Below the pieces are notes generated by a model that saw only the letters and a program-made list of their open reading frames with translations, did not search any database and was not told the DNA's origin. A program made the position numbers and the translations under genes. Positions 6,937-14,093 of a stretch of DNA of 20,138 nucleotides are shown here, in pieces. Source of the DNA: DASWHD01 sp036393335. GTDB lineage: Bacteria; CG2-30-53-67; CG2-30-70-394. The DNA lies in assembly GCA_036393335.1 (NCBI GenBank), contig DASWHD010000136.1, positions 1 to 20,138 on the forward strand. Reading direction: 5' to 3'. Position 1 is the stretch's first letter. Each line of letters begins with the position of its first letter.

Positions 6937-8661
6937 TTAGTAGATCTCCTTCACCTTCGCGACGATCTCCTTGGGGATGAAGGGCTCACCCCGGAAGATG
7001 TTTTGCCGGATGCACTCGATCCCGGTCTCCGCGCGGATGAGCTTGGCAAACTGCCCCTGATAGTTGGCCTCGGGGAGCAGCAACTTGTCGCAGCGGGCGG
7101 CAAACTCTTGGATCGGCTTGGTCTGGATCGGGAACAGCAGCTTGGGATAGAGAGCGGCCACCGCCATGCCTTCGGCGAGCATGCGGACCATCGCCTCGCG
7201 TACCACGTTCTGGGTGAGCCCCCAGGAGATGATGCCGACCTTGGCCTTCTTCACCCCTGCGGACGGGCATGCCAGCTCATCCTCGATCCCCTGGAGCTTG
7301 CGCCACCGCTTGGAGTTCATCTCCGTGGCCACCTGCGGGCTGGTGCGCGGGCTGGAGTCTTCCGCGTGCTGTAGGCCGGTGGCAGCGTAGCCACCGCCGG
7401 TGTCGCCCGGGTGGGACATGGGGGAGATGCCCGACTCGGTCACCTGGTAGCGGAGGAACCGATGTTCGGCACCATTGCCATTGGGCCGGTAGCGCAACCG
7501 GTCGACGATCTTGATCTTGGACAGATCAGGCCGCGGCATCGCCTCCACCTGCAATGACAGGGAGGCGTCGGAGAGGAAGAGGACCGGGATCTGGTATTTC
7601 TCCGCCAAGTTGAAGGCTTCGATGATCAGGTAGAAGCATTCCTCCACGTTGGAAGCGGCGATCACCGCCCGCTGGGTATCCCCGTGGAAGGCGTGACACG
7701 CCATGAACAGGTCGCTCTGGTCGTGCTTGGTAGGCATGCCGGTCGACGGGCCGCCACGCTGGATGTCGGCGATGACCACCGGGATCTCCGCCATCGCCGC
7801 CAGGCCGATCATCTCGCTCTTGAGATCGATGCCGGGGCCGGCGGTCACGGTCATCGCCTTGGTACCGCAATAACTGGCGCCGATGGTGGAGGAGATCGCG
7901 GCGATCTCGTCCTCGGCCTGGTAGACGTAGCCGTCGGCACGTGGGAAATAGGTGGTGGCGTAGTTGCCGACGCTGGTGGCCGGGGTAATCGGGTAGGCGC
8001 CGAGGTAGCGGCAACCGGCGGCCATGGCACCCAGGGCGATCGCCTGGTTCCCCTCGACGATGATCACATCCTTCATCTCCCGCGGCTCGGGGAACGTGTA
8101 CGTAGGATCGCTGCCGTAATGCTCGCGCACGTAGGCGGCACCCGCCTCCAGTGCGGCATAGTTTTGCTCGACGATCGCCTGGGATTTCTTGATGAACTTG
8201 TCGTGGATCGAGGTACGCAGGGATTCCACCGGGAAGCCGAACAGCTCGCACACCGCGCCCATCGCCACCATGTTCTTGGAGATGTACGCCTTCAGCTCCT
8301 GCTTGGCGATCTGGCTCATGGGGACCGCGTAGCAGGCGACCCCCGGATGGTCCTCGATGGGGAACTCGTCGGGGCCGTCATAGACCAGTACCTTGCCCGG
8401 AGCGAGGTCGGCCTTGTTCACCTGGTAGGCCTCGTCGTTGAAGCACACGACGATGTTGAAGCCGTCGCCCTGGGAGAGGATCTTCTCGTCGGAGAAGCGT
8501 ACCTGGGAGAGGGCGTACCCCCCTTTGATCTCTGCGGGAAACGACTTGAAGGTCATCACCTCGAAGCCCGCACGGGCGGCGGCCTGCATCAAAAAGTCGC
8601 CGGAGCTGATGACACCCTCGCCACCTTCCCCACCAATACGAATCGCGATGTCAATTGCCAA
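6937..8661 (-). CDS. korA: 2-oxoacid:ferredoxin oxidoreductase, fused gamma-alpha subunit
   Basis: A 574-residue subunit in which the gamma domain precedes the alpha domain. The gamma domain (about 1-185) opens with the glycine-rich IRIGGEGGEGVISSGDF. The alpha domain (about 195-574) has the pyrimidine-binding signature GAYPITPATS at 221-230 and the DIQRGGPSTGMPTK segment. With KorB it forms the oxidoreductase acting on 2-oxoglutarate. No ferredoxin-like cysteine clusters are visible, so the only cluster expected is in KorB. The start is TTG at 8661: a perfect AGGAGG lies 7-8 nt upstream, and the protein then begins at the first beta strand as in homologues. The promoter should lie in the 113-bp gap before it (8662-8774). 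Confidence 0.94.
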   Translation of the reverse strand: MAIDIAIRIGGEGGEGVISSGDFLMQAAARAGFEVMTFKSFPAEIKGGYALSQVRFSDEKILSQGDGFNIVVCFNDEAYQVNKADLAPGKVLVYDGPDEFPIEDHPGVACYAVPMSQIAKQELKAYISKNMVAMGAVCELFGFPVESLRTSIHDKFIKKSQAIVEQNYAALEAGAAYVREHYGSDPTYTFPEPREMKDVIIVEGNQAIALGAMAAGCRYLGAYPITPATSVGNYATTYFPRADGYVYQAEDEIAAISSTIGASYCGTKAMTVTAGPGIDLKSEMIGLAAMAEIPVVIADIQRGGPSTGMPTKHDQSDLFMACHAFHGDTQRAVIAASNVEECFYLIIEAFNLAEKYQIPVLFLSDASLSLQVEAMPRPDLSKIKIVDRLRYRPNGNGAEHRFLRYQVTESGISPMSHPGDTGGGYAATGLQHAEDSSPRTSPQVATEMNSKRWRKLQGIEDELACPSAGVKKAKVGIISWGLTQNVVREAMVRMLAEGMAVAALYPKLLFPIQTKPIQEFAARCDKLLLPEANYQGQFAKLIRAETGIECIRQNIFRGEPFIPKEIVAKVKEIY

Positions 8662-8774
8662 GGTCGTTCCTCCTGCGGATTCACGAATGGGACGCGGCGC
8701 GTTAGTTTGGCCGAAGCCACGGTTCTAGGCTAGCCGCAGTTCTCGGCCGCGGGCGGCTGTCGGGCGCCGTGCCG

Positions 8775-9395
8775 TTACTCGTCCTGGTAGTACGGTAGAT
8801 CGGCCTTCCAGTCCTGGCGGCTCGCCACGCCGCCCCACGGGGGCGTTCCATAGAACAGGACGTCGTCGGTGATCGCGCGGTCGAAGACTGCACCCTTGAC
8901 GTCGACCTTGCGCAGGTCGCAGCCGGTGAGATCGGCGCCCGTGAAATCGGCACCGGTGAGGTTGGCGCCGCGGAGATTCCCCCCACGCAGGTCGACTCCG
9001 GCCAACCGGGCCCGGGATAAATCCGCGTCGAGAAACGAGGCGTTCGCCAGCTTGCAGCCGGACAGGTCGGCGCCCTGCATCCGGGCACCGGCGAAATCGG
9101 CCCCCTCCAGGCGCGAGCCACGGAAAATGGTCCCCTCCAGCCAGGCGCGCTGGAAGAATGCCTCTTTTGCCTGCGCCCCTTTCAGGGTGGCGCCGGTGAG
9201 GTAGATCTCCGCCGCGAAGCAGGCATCGAGGTTGGCGCCATCTAGGTTCGCCTCTTCCATGTGTGCCGCCGTGAGTGTGGTATCGCGCAGGTCGGCGCCG
9301 GCCAGATCGGCCCTGGCCAAGTCGATCCACGCCAGGTCGAGGTCGGCCAGGGGCTCCCCCCGGCGGTGGGTGGCGAGGCACTCTTCAGGTGTCAT
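8775..9395 (-). CDS. pentapeptide-repeat protein
   Basis: A 206-residue protein built almost wholly of A(D/N)Lxx-type pentapeptides from about residue 15 to 175 (for example ADLAGADLRD, ANLDGANLDA, ANLTGADFTGADLTGCDL), predicting a right-handed quadrilateral beta-helix. The last 30 residues are not repeats. Functions in this family vary from gyrase-protecting DNA mimics to unknown; no activity can be assigned. The ATG at 9395 (MTPEECLATHRRGE) is chosen over an upstream in-frame start, because residues before it lack repeat or domain character and the N-terminus MTPEE-L is usual for this type. There is no signal peptide, so it is probably cytoplasmic. It stands alone and divergent from the moaC remnant. 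Confidence 0.9.
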   Translation of the reverse strand: MTPEECLATHRRGEPLADLDLAWIDLARADLAGADLRDTTLTAAHMEEANLDGANLDACFAAEIYLTGATLKGAQAKEAFFQRAWLEGTIFRGSRLEGADFAGARMQGADLSGCKLANASFLDADLSRARLAGVDLRGGNLRGANLTGADFTGADLTGCDLRKVDVKGAVFDRAITDDVLFYGTPPWGGVASRQDWKADLPYYQDE

Positions 9396-9538
9396 GGATC
9401 GACTTCCGGCGGCAAAGTGTTTGTCACGGGGCGGACCTGTCCCCGGTCCAGGAGAGCGCGCAGCATCCTGACCGACCGTCGAGTCCGCAAGGGTTAAGAG
9501 GGGGCGTACCCCGCTCAACCCGACCGTGGAGCGAGCCC

Positions 9539-9700
9539 ATGACCGATCTCACCCATCTGGATGAGGGGGGTGCCGCCCGTATGGTGAATGTCTCCGCCAA
9601 GCCCCTGACCGCCCGCGAGGCGATCGCCCGCGGCGCGGTGCGCATGGCGGGGGCGACGGTGCAGGCGCCGCTGGCTGGCCTACCGAGCCGGGTCGGGTAG
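9539..9700 (+). pseudogene. moaC: N-terminal remnant of moaC (cyclic pyranopterin monophosphate synthase)
   Basis: Codons 1-36 read like the N-terminus of MoaC: MTDLTHLDEGGAARMVNVSA, then KPLTAREAIARGAVRM. This includes the family's L-T-H-x-D and A-x-M-V-x-V-S-K pattern. The frame then drifts into unrelated sequence and stops after 53 codons, against about 160 for the full enzyme, so the catalytic part is missing. The ATG keeps a good GGAG ribosome site 7 nt upstream. The stop lies 9 nt before the tldD ATG, so if still translated the stub could couple to tldD. I see no further moaC sequence in the window. Confidence 0.72.
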
Positions 9701-9709
9701 AGTACGGCG

Positions 9710-11158
9710 ATGACTCCCCTGACCTACGCCCGCGATCGGCTGCTCATCCCGGCGGACCTCGACGAGGGGGCGCTCGGCGCGATCCTCGCCGGCGCCCTCG
9801 GTGGCTGCGCCGACTTCGCCGACCTCTACTTTCAACACGCCCGCCACGAGTCGTTCTCCTTGGAGGAAGGGGCGGTGAAATCGGGTTCCCACTCCATTGC
9901 CCGCGGCTTCGGCGCGCGGGTGGTGGCCGGCGAGCGCACCGGCTTCGCCTACGCCGAGGAGATCGGTGGCCGGGCGGTGCGCGAGGCAGTCCGCAACGCC
10001 TCCGCCATCGCCCACCACGGCACCGACGCCACCGTGCCGCTGGCCGTCGCCGCGATCCCGGCCGCCGCCCCCCTGTATACCGGCGACGATCCGATTGCCG
10101 GCCTGGCGGACGGCGACAAGGTCGCCCTCTTGGAGGAGGTCGACCGCATCGCCCGGGCCCTGGATCCGCGGGTCGACAAGGTGATGGCGACCCTCGCCGG
10201 CAGCTTCGAGGTGGTGCTCGTCGCCTCGTCCGACGGCCGGATGGTGGCCGACCTGCGTCCCCTGGTGCGCCTCAATCTCTCGGTGGTGGTGGAGGACCAG
10301 GGCCGCCGTGAGAGCGGCTCGGCGGGCGGCGGCGGGCGCACCACCTACGCCTGCTTTCGCGACCTGGCCCACCTGACGCCGGAGGCATTGGCGCGCGAGG
10401 CGGTGCGCCGCGCCCTGCTCAACCTCGAGGCGCAGGAGGCCCCCGCCGGAGCCATGGACGTGGTCCTCGGCCCCGGCTGGCCCGGCGTCCTGCTCCACGA
10501 GGCGATCGGCCACGGCCTGGAGGGGGACTTCAACCGCAAGGGGACCTCCGCCTTCGCGGGCCGTCTTGGTGAGCGGGTCGCGGCCCCCGGCTGCACGGTG
10601 GTGGACGATGGCACCCTGCCGGATCGCCGCGGCTCCCTGACCGTCGACGACGAGGGGACCCCGACCGGGCGTACCGTGCTGATCGACGACGGCATCCTCG
10701 CCAGTTACCTCCAGGACCAGCACAACGCCCGCCTGATGGGGGTAGCCCCCACCGGCAATGGCCGCCGCCAAAGCTTCGCCAATCTGCCCCTGCCGCGCAT
10801 GACCAACACCTTCATGCTGCCCGGCGAGCGGTCGCCGGAGGAGGTAATCGCCTCGGTGGCCGACGGCCTCTACGCGGTCCACTTCGCCGGCGGCCAGGTC
10901 GATATCACCTCCGGTAAGTTCGTGTTCGTCGCCAACGAGGCGTACCGCATCCGCGGCGGCCGCCTGGCGGAGCCGGTGAAGGACGCCACCCTGATCGGCA
11001 ACGGCCCGGACTGCCTCACCCGGGTGGCCATGGTGGGCAACGACCTGCGCCTCGACGACGGCATCGGCACCTGCGGCAAGTGCGGCCAGTCGGTGCCGGT
11101 GGGGGTGGGCCAGCCGACGTTGAAGATCACCGGCCTCACCGTCGGGGGCACGCGGTGA
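9710..11158 (+). CDS. tldD: metalloprotease TldD
   Basis: A 482-residue cytosolic zinc protease subunit; E. coli TldD is 481. TldD and TldE (PmbA) form a complex that degrades unfolded peptides and matures the microcin B17 leader and the CcdA antitoxin. The HExxxH zinc site is at residues 263-268 (HEAIGH, followed by GLEGDFNRKG), and the C-terminal C455-GKC458-GQ supplies the expected cysteine ligand. The start is ATG at 9710; its ribosome site is weak, so translation may depend on upstream initiation at the moaC stub. The stop overlaps the pmbA start (GTGA), a direct operon with its partner. Confidence 0.97.
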   Translation: MTPLTYARDRLLIPADLDEGALGAILAGALGGCADFADLYFQHARHESFSLEEGAVKSGSHSIARGFGARVVAGERTGFAYAEEIGGRAVREAVRNASAIAHHGTDATVPLAVAAIPAAAPLYTGDDPIAGLADGDKVALLEEVDRIARALDPRVDKVMATLAGSFEVVLVASSDGRMVADLRPLVRLNLSVVVEDQGRRESGSAGGGGRTTYACFRDLAHLTPEALAREAVRRALLNLEAQEAPAGAMDVVLGPGWPGVLLHEAIGHGLEGDFNRKGTSAFAGRLGERVAAPGCTVVDDGTLPDRRGSLTVDDEGTPTGRTVLIDDGILASYLQDQHNARLMGVAPTGNGRRQSFANLPLPRMTNTFMLPGERSPEEVIASVADGLYAVHFAGGQVDITSGKFVFVANEAYRIRGGRLAEPVKDATLIGNGPDCLTRVAMVGNDLRLDDGIGTCGKCGQSVPVGVGQPTLKITGLTVGGTR

Positions 11159-12486
11159 GCGACCGGCAGCTTGCGGAGGCGGTCGAGGCCGCGCTGACCC
11201 TCGCCCGCCAGGGGGGTGCCGGCCAGGCGCAGGCGGTGGCCCAGGGTGGGGTCGGCCTCTCCGTCACGGTGCGCCTGGGAGAACCGGAGACCCTCACGCA
11301 CCACCGCTCCCGGGGCCTCTCCCTGACGGTCTATTGCACCGGCGAGAGGGGGTACCGCAGCGGCATCGCCTCCACCACCGACCTCTCCCCCGCCGCCCTG
11401 GCGACCACGGCGCAGGCGGCCCTCGGCCTCGCACAACGCACCGACGACGACCCGTGTGGCGGCCTACCGGAGGCGGATCGCATGGCCACCGACTGGCCGG
11501 ACCTGCAGCTCTCCTTCCCCCTCGACCTCGACCCGCAGGCCGCCCTGGCCGAGGCGCGGCGCTGCGAGGCCGCGGCACTGGCGGTGGATGCACGGCTCAC
11601 CAACTCGGAGGGTGCGAGCGTCTCCGTGCACCGCGGGACGCTGGTCCTCGGCAATAGCCACGGCTTCCTCGGGACCTACGAGACTACCCGCAAGGGGCTG
11701 AGCTGCACCGTGCTGGGCGAGGTGAACGGCGCCAAGGAGCGCGACGGCTGGTACGCGGCGACCCGCGACCCGGCCAACCTCGCGACGCCCGAGGCGGTGG
11801 GCAAGCTCGCCGGCGAGCGCACCGTGCGCCGCCTCGGCGCACGCCGGGTGAAGACCACCCGCGCCCCGGTCCTGTTCGATCCCGATGCGGCGGCGACCCT
11901 CCTGCGCCACTTCGCCGGGGCCATCTCCGGCACCCCCCTCTACCGCCGCACCTCGTTCCTCGCCGGCGCCCTCGACACCGAGGTCTTCGCGCCGATCGTC
12001 ACGATGCGCGACGAGGGGCGCCGGCCGCGCGGCCTCGGCTCCTGCCCGTTCGACGCCGAAGGCGTGGCGAGCCACGACCGGGCCCTGGTGGAGGCCGGGG
12101 TGCTGCGCGGCTACCTCCTCGACACCTACGCGGCGCGCAAGCTGGGCACGGCCACCACCGGCAATGCCGGCGGTTCGCACAATCTCTACATCGCGCCGGG
12201 GGAGGCGAGCTTCGCCGTATTGCTCCACGCGATGGACCGCGGGCTGCTGGTCACGGACCTCATGGGGCAGGGGATCAACCTCCTCACCGGCGACTACTCC
12301 CGCGGTGCGGCGGGTTTCTGGATCGAAGGCGGCGAGATCACCCACCCGGTGCACGAGGTGACCATCGCCGCCAACCTCCGGGAAATGTTCCGCCGCATCG
12401 TGGCCGTGGGCGACGACCTCGAGTTCCGCGCCGCCACCTGCTCCCCCTCCCTGCTCATCGAGGAGATGACCATCGCCGGTTCCTGA
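11155..12486 (+). CDS. pmbA: TldE/PmbA, partner of TldD
   Basis: The 443-residue non-catalytic partner of TldD (E. coli PmbA is 450). It has the TldD/PmbA fold but no HExxxH. Recognisable segments include the KERDGWYAATRD stretch (near residue 193-204), FAGAISGTPLYRRTSFLAG near 260-278, and the C-terminal MGQGINLLTGDYSRGAAGFWIEGG. The start is GTG at 11155, overlapping the tldD stop by 4 bp; starts further upstream lie inside tldD. The stop codon is inside the left arm of a 13-bp hairpin. Confidence 0.96.
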   Translation: MSDRQLAEAVEAALTLARQGGAGQAQAVAQGGVGLSVTVRLGEPETLTHHRSRGLSLTVYCTGERGYRSGIASTTDLSPAALATTAQAALGLAQRTDDDPCGGLPEADRMATDWPDLQLSFPLDLDPQAALAEARRCEAAALAVDARLTNSEGASVSVHRGTLVLGNSHGFLGTYETTRKGLSCTVLGEVNGAKERDGWYAATRDPANLATPEAVGKLAGERTVRRLGARRVKTTRAPVLFDPDAAATLLRHFAGAISGTPLYRRTSFLAGALDTEVFAPIVTMRDEGRRPRGLGSCPFDAEGVASHDRALVEAGVLRGYLLDTYAARKLGTATTGNAGGSHNLYIAPGEASFAVLLHAMDRGLLVTDLMGQGINLLTGDYSRGAAGFWIEGGEITHPVHEVTIAANLREMFRRIVAVGDDLEFRAATCSPSLLIEEMTIAGS

Positions 12487-12510
12487 GCGGCGCGAGGCGC
12501 CGCTCAGGAA
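12480..12510 (+). terminator. hairpin at end of pmbA
   Basis: A perfect 13-bp stem (12480-12492 with 12498-12510) around a 5-nt loop contains the pmbA stop codon. No T-run follows, so it is a transcript-end or mRNA 3'-protecting hairpin rather than a canonical intrinsic terminator. Confidence 0.6.
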
Positions 12511-12603
12511 GAGGCCCCACCTGCGGCGGGGCTCGGCGCCAGATCGACGGCCTCGCGGATGCGCCGCGGGAGGCGGCGATCACCGGCATCTCTCGCCGGT
12601 CCC

Positions 12604-12787
12604 CTAGCCCGCATTTCTCACCAGGGATCGTGGCGAGACCGTGTAGACGGCCGTAGATCCTGGCCGGCCCGCAAGTCCGAGCCCGCAGGCAACCTTGCAG
12701 GTTGTCGAGGACTCGGACGAGGACACGGCCAGGAGATGCGGGCGGTTGCGCGGTCGCAGCAGATTCATGGTGAGAAATGCGGGCTAG
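12604..12787. repeat. 184-bp MITE-like element with 20-bp perfect inverted ends and nested stems
   Basis: The ends CTAGCCCGCATTTCTCACCA (12604-12623) and 12768-12787 are exact reverse complements. Further arms are concentric: 12659-12666 with 12726-12733, 12675-12681 with 12712-12718, and 12690-12695 with 12699-12704. All have midpoints near 12696, so the whole element can fold into one long hairpin. No credible protein is encoded; the open frame through it on the minus strand reads like spurious ORFs annotated in such repeats. It sits between convergent genes, a usual place for non-autonomous repeats. I suspect a dispersed family but cannot test copy number here. Confidence 0.8.
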
Positions 12788-12792
12788 ACACG

Positions 12793-12898
12793 GGTAGGAG
12801 CCGAATCCCTTCGGCGACCCAGGCCCGATAGGGCCTGCCTGCCGCAGGCAGGCCTGCCGCGCCCTTGGCGCGGATCGCCGGTGCAACCGGCTCCTACC
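12793..12898. repeat. REP-like palindromic element
   Basis: An 11-bp perfect inverted repeat (12793-12803 with 12888-12898; GGTAGGAGCCG at the left) bounds 106 bp with an internal 9-bp stem (12833-12841 with 12845-12853). The GTAGGAGC...GCTCCTAC ends resemble extragenic palindromes common in gammaproteobacteria. It abuts the stop codon of the OsmC gene (12899-12901) and starts 5 bp after the 184-bp element. Together these two elements and the pmbA hairpin account for most of the 412-bp gene-free stretch 12487-12898. Confidence 0.75.
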
Positions 12899-13318
12899 TC
12901 ACCCCACCTCGAGGTACTCGTAGTCGTGGGTGATGGTGGCGCTCTTGCCGAGCATGATGGAGGCGGAGCAGAGCTTCTCGCTGGAGAGTCGGATGGCCCG
13001 CTCGACGCGGTCGCTCGGGATCCCGCGGCCGGTGATGCGGTAGTGGACGTGGATGTCCGTGTACACCTTCGGAGCCTCGGTGGCGCGAATGCCGCTGACC
13101 TCCACCTCGCAGTCGACCAGGTCGAACCGCCCCTTCTTGAGAATGGCGACCACGTCCACCGAGGTGCAGCCGCCCAGGCCCATGAGGAGGAGCTCCATGG
13201 GACGCACCCCGCGATTCTCACCGCCGAAGCTCGGCGAGGTGTCCATCACCAGCGAGTGGCCGCTGGCGGTGTGGCCGACGAAGCACATCTTCTCCACCCA
13301 CTTCACACGACACTCCAT
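12899..13318 (-). CDS. OsmC-family protein (YhfA-like)
   Basis: A 139-residue OsmC/Ohr-superfamily protein. The first conserved cysteine is C51 in RPMELLLMGLGGCTSVDVV and the second is C117 in SEKLCSASIMLGKSATITHDYEY. These are the positions used for thiol peroxidase chemistry in OsmC and Ohr, although the YhfA-like branch that this sequence resembles lacks a firm function. The ATG at 13318 has GGGAG 5-8 nt upstream. It is a single gene, convergent with pmbA, and its stop codon touches the REP-like element. Confidence 0.92.
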   Translation of the reverse strand: MECRVKWVEKMCFVGHTASGHSLVMDTSPSFGGENRGVRPMELLLMGLGGCTSVDVVAILKKGRFDLVDCEVEVSGIRATEAPKVYTDIHVHYRITGRGIPSDRVERAIRLSSEKLCSASIMLGKSATITHDYEYLEVG

Positions 13319-13438
13319 GACGGCTCTCCCTGCAAGATGACGGTGCGCTCTCCCGGCGTGGCCCCAGCGAAGGTCGGCGGCCGCGGATCCGCGAGAGCCT
13401 AACCAACACGGCGTGTCGGAGAAAGGCGCGCTGGCCTA

Positions 13439-13452
13439 CCGCGAGCTCGCGG
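13439..13452. repeat. 14-bp perfect palindrome beside segment A
   Basis: CCGCGAGCTCGCGG is self-complementary and ends 9 bp before the left arm of segment A; a 12-bp palindrome (CGCGGATCCGCG, 13382-13393) lies further left. Either could be an operator or a chance GC-rich palindrome upstream of the OsmC gene. No function is assigned. Confidence 0.4.
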
Positions 13453-13461
13453 CGGGGAACT

Positions 13462-13813
13462 CATCTAAGGAAGGCAGGAGAGAAGCAGGAATGTAGGAAG
13501 GGGGAATGACCGGGGAGTGCTCGCGCAGAGATAGGTAGGAGGAACCGCAGCACGAGGAGGACGGGCTCTGCCCGCCGTGCCGGGCGGAGCCCGGCGCCAA
13601 GCTCACCGTGGCTCGCTTGACGCGGGAAGCCAGGAAACCAGGAAGGCGCGGCCGAGAACTAACCCTCCTGGCTTCCTGGCTTCCCGCGTTCCCGATCATC
13701 CTTCAGAGTCCCCTTCCCCTCTCCCGCACCTTCGCGCCTCTCCCCCCCGCATTCATTCCGTCCCCCACCAAACCCATCCTGCTTTCCTGCTTCTTTCCTG
13801 CCTTCCTTATATG
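13462..13813. mobile_element. inverted-repeat-bounded segment A, no gene
   Basis: The left arm (13462-13501) and right arm (13774-13813) are imperfect 40-nt inverted repeats. Both contain the core TAAGGAAGGCAGGA seen at the ends of segments B and C. The interior has no credible gene. It has a 12-bp stem with one G-U pair (13563-13574 with 13581-13592), a 24-bp near-perfect inverted repeat (13620-13689) and a pyrimidine-rich run (about 13700-13800). It makes up most of the 13319-13879 gene-free stretch and lies just upstream of the metX promoter. It could be a cargo-less copy, a structured RNA, or decayed repeat; mobility is inferred from the shared ends only. Confidence 0.6.
13620..13689. repeat. 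24-bp inverted repeat nested in segment A
   Basis: The arms 13620-13643 and 13666-13689 pair with a single mismatch around a 22-nt loop. The arm contains GGAAGCCAGGAAACCAGGA, related in composition and phrasing to the terminal purine repeats of segments A-C, so it may be an older or shortened pair of the same repeat family inside segment A. Confidence 0.7.
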
Positions 13814-13879
13814 GGCTGCCGCCAGCCGCCATCTGACGGACGAGCGCGTTCGCCGCCACCGCCCCGGCAGAAAAGCGAG

Positions 13880-13908
13880 TTGACAGCTAGCTGGCTGCGT
13901 CTCACCCT
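13880..13908 (+). promoter_or_regulatory. candidate metX promoter
   Basis: A consensus TTGACA (13880-13885) lies 34 nt before the first paired base of the riboswitch at 13914, the right distance for a -35 box if transcription starts there. The -10 region at the proper spacing (around 13903-13908) is GC-rich and poor. Segment A ends 66 bp upstream and so does not break it. Confidence 0.45.
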
Positions 13909-13913
13909 GCGCC

Positions 13914-14038
13914 CCGCGTGTTTTCATGAAGAGTGGCGGAGGGACCTGGCCCTTTGATGCCACCGCAACCGGAGCTACCGGCTCGTCAGGTGCGCCATCC
14001 AGCCCGGCCGTGGGCCGGGAAAAATGGGGACACGGCGG
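13914..14038 (+). promoter_or_regulatory. SAM-I (S-box) riboswitch before metX
   Basis: The core matches the S-box consensus: AAGAG, then GGAGGGACCTGGCCC, GATG, GCAACC and GGTGC followed by CCATCC. The fold is complete. P1 pairs 13914-13927 with 14024-14038 (one bulge, some G-U), P2 pairs GTGGC (13933-13937) with GCCAC (13958-13962), P3 lies at about 13967-13992, and P4 is the 7-bp hairpin 14003-14009 with 14013-14019. It binds S-adenosylmethionine and represses the gene downstream. No T-run follows. A possible hairpin (14060-14065 with 14079-14084) reaches the metX ribosome site at 14084-14088, so control of translation is more likely than termination. Confidence 0.9.
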
Positions 14039-14093
14039 CCGCACGATTTCCCGCGCCCCCGCCCCCTTCATAAGGCACGGGGCGAGGTGCGGG

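Noticed and set aside
9396..9518. 41-residue N-terminal extension of the pentapeptide-repeat protein
   Set aside because: The extension has no repeats and overlaps the divergent intergenic promoter region; the ATG at 9395 gives the usual start.
12455..12886. 143-codon open frame on the minus strand across the pmbA end and the palindromic elements
   Set aside because: It runs through the 184-bp inverted-repeat element and the REP-like element, has no recognisable domain and is rich in R, P and A as expected from GC-rich noncoding frames; it is best read as a spurious ORF over repeats.
13462..13813. CRISPR-like array from repeated AGGAAGGCAGGAA units
   Set aside because: The copies are inverted pairs and irregular short runs without uniform spacers, and no cas genes are present.
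13577..13957. 126-codon plus-strand open frame in segment A running into the riboswitch
   Set aside because: It crosses the right arm of segment A, the promoter and the SAM-I aptamer, with low-complexity composition and no ribosome site.
13926..14093. 56-codon N-terminal extension of MetX
   Set aside because: The upstream ATG is inside the riboswitch aptamer, whereas the ATG at 14094 has a good ribosome site and gives a normal-length MetX.
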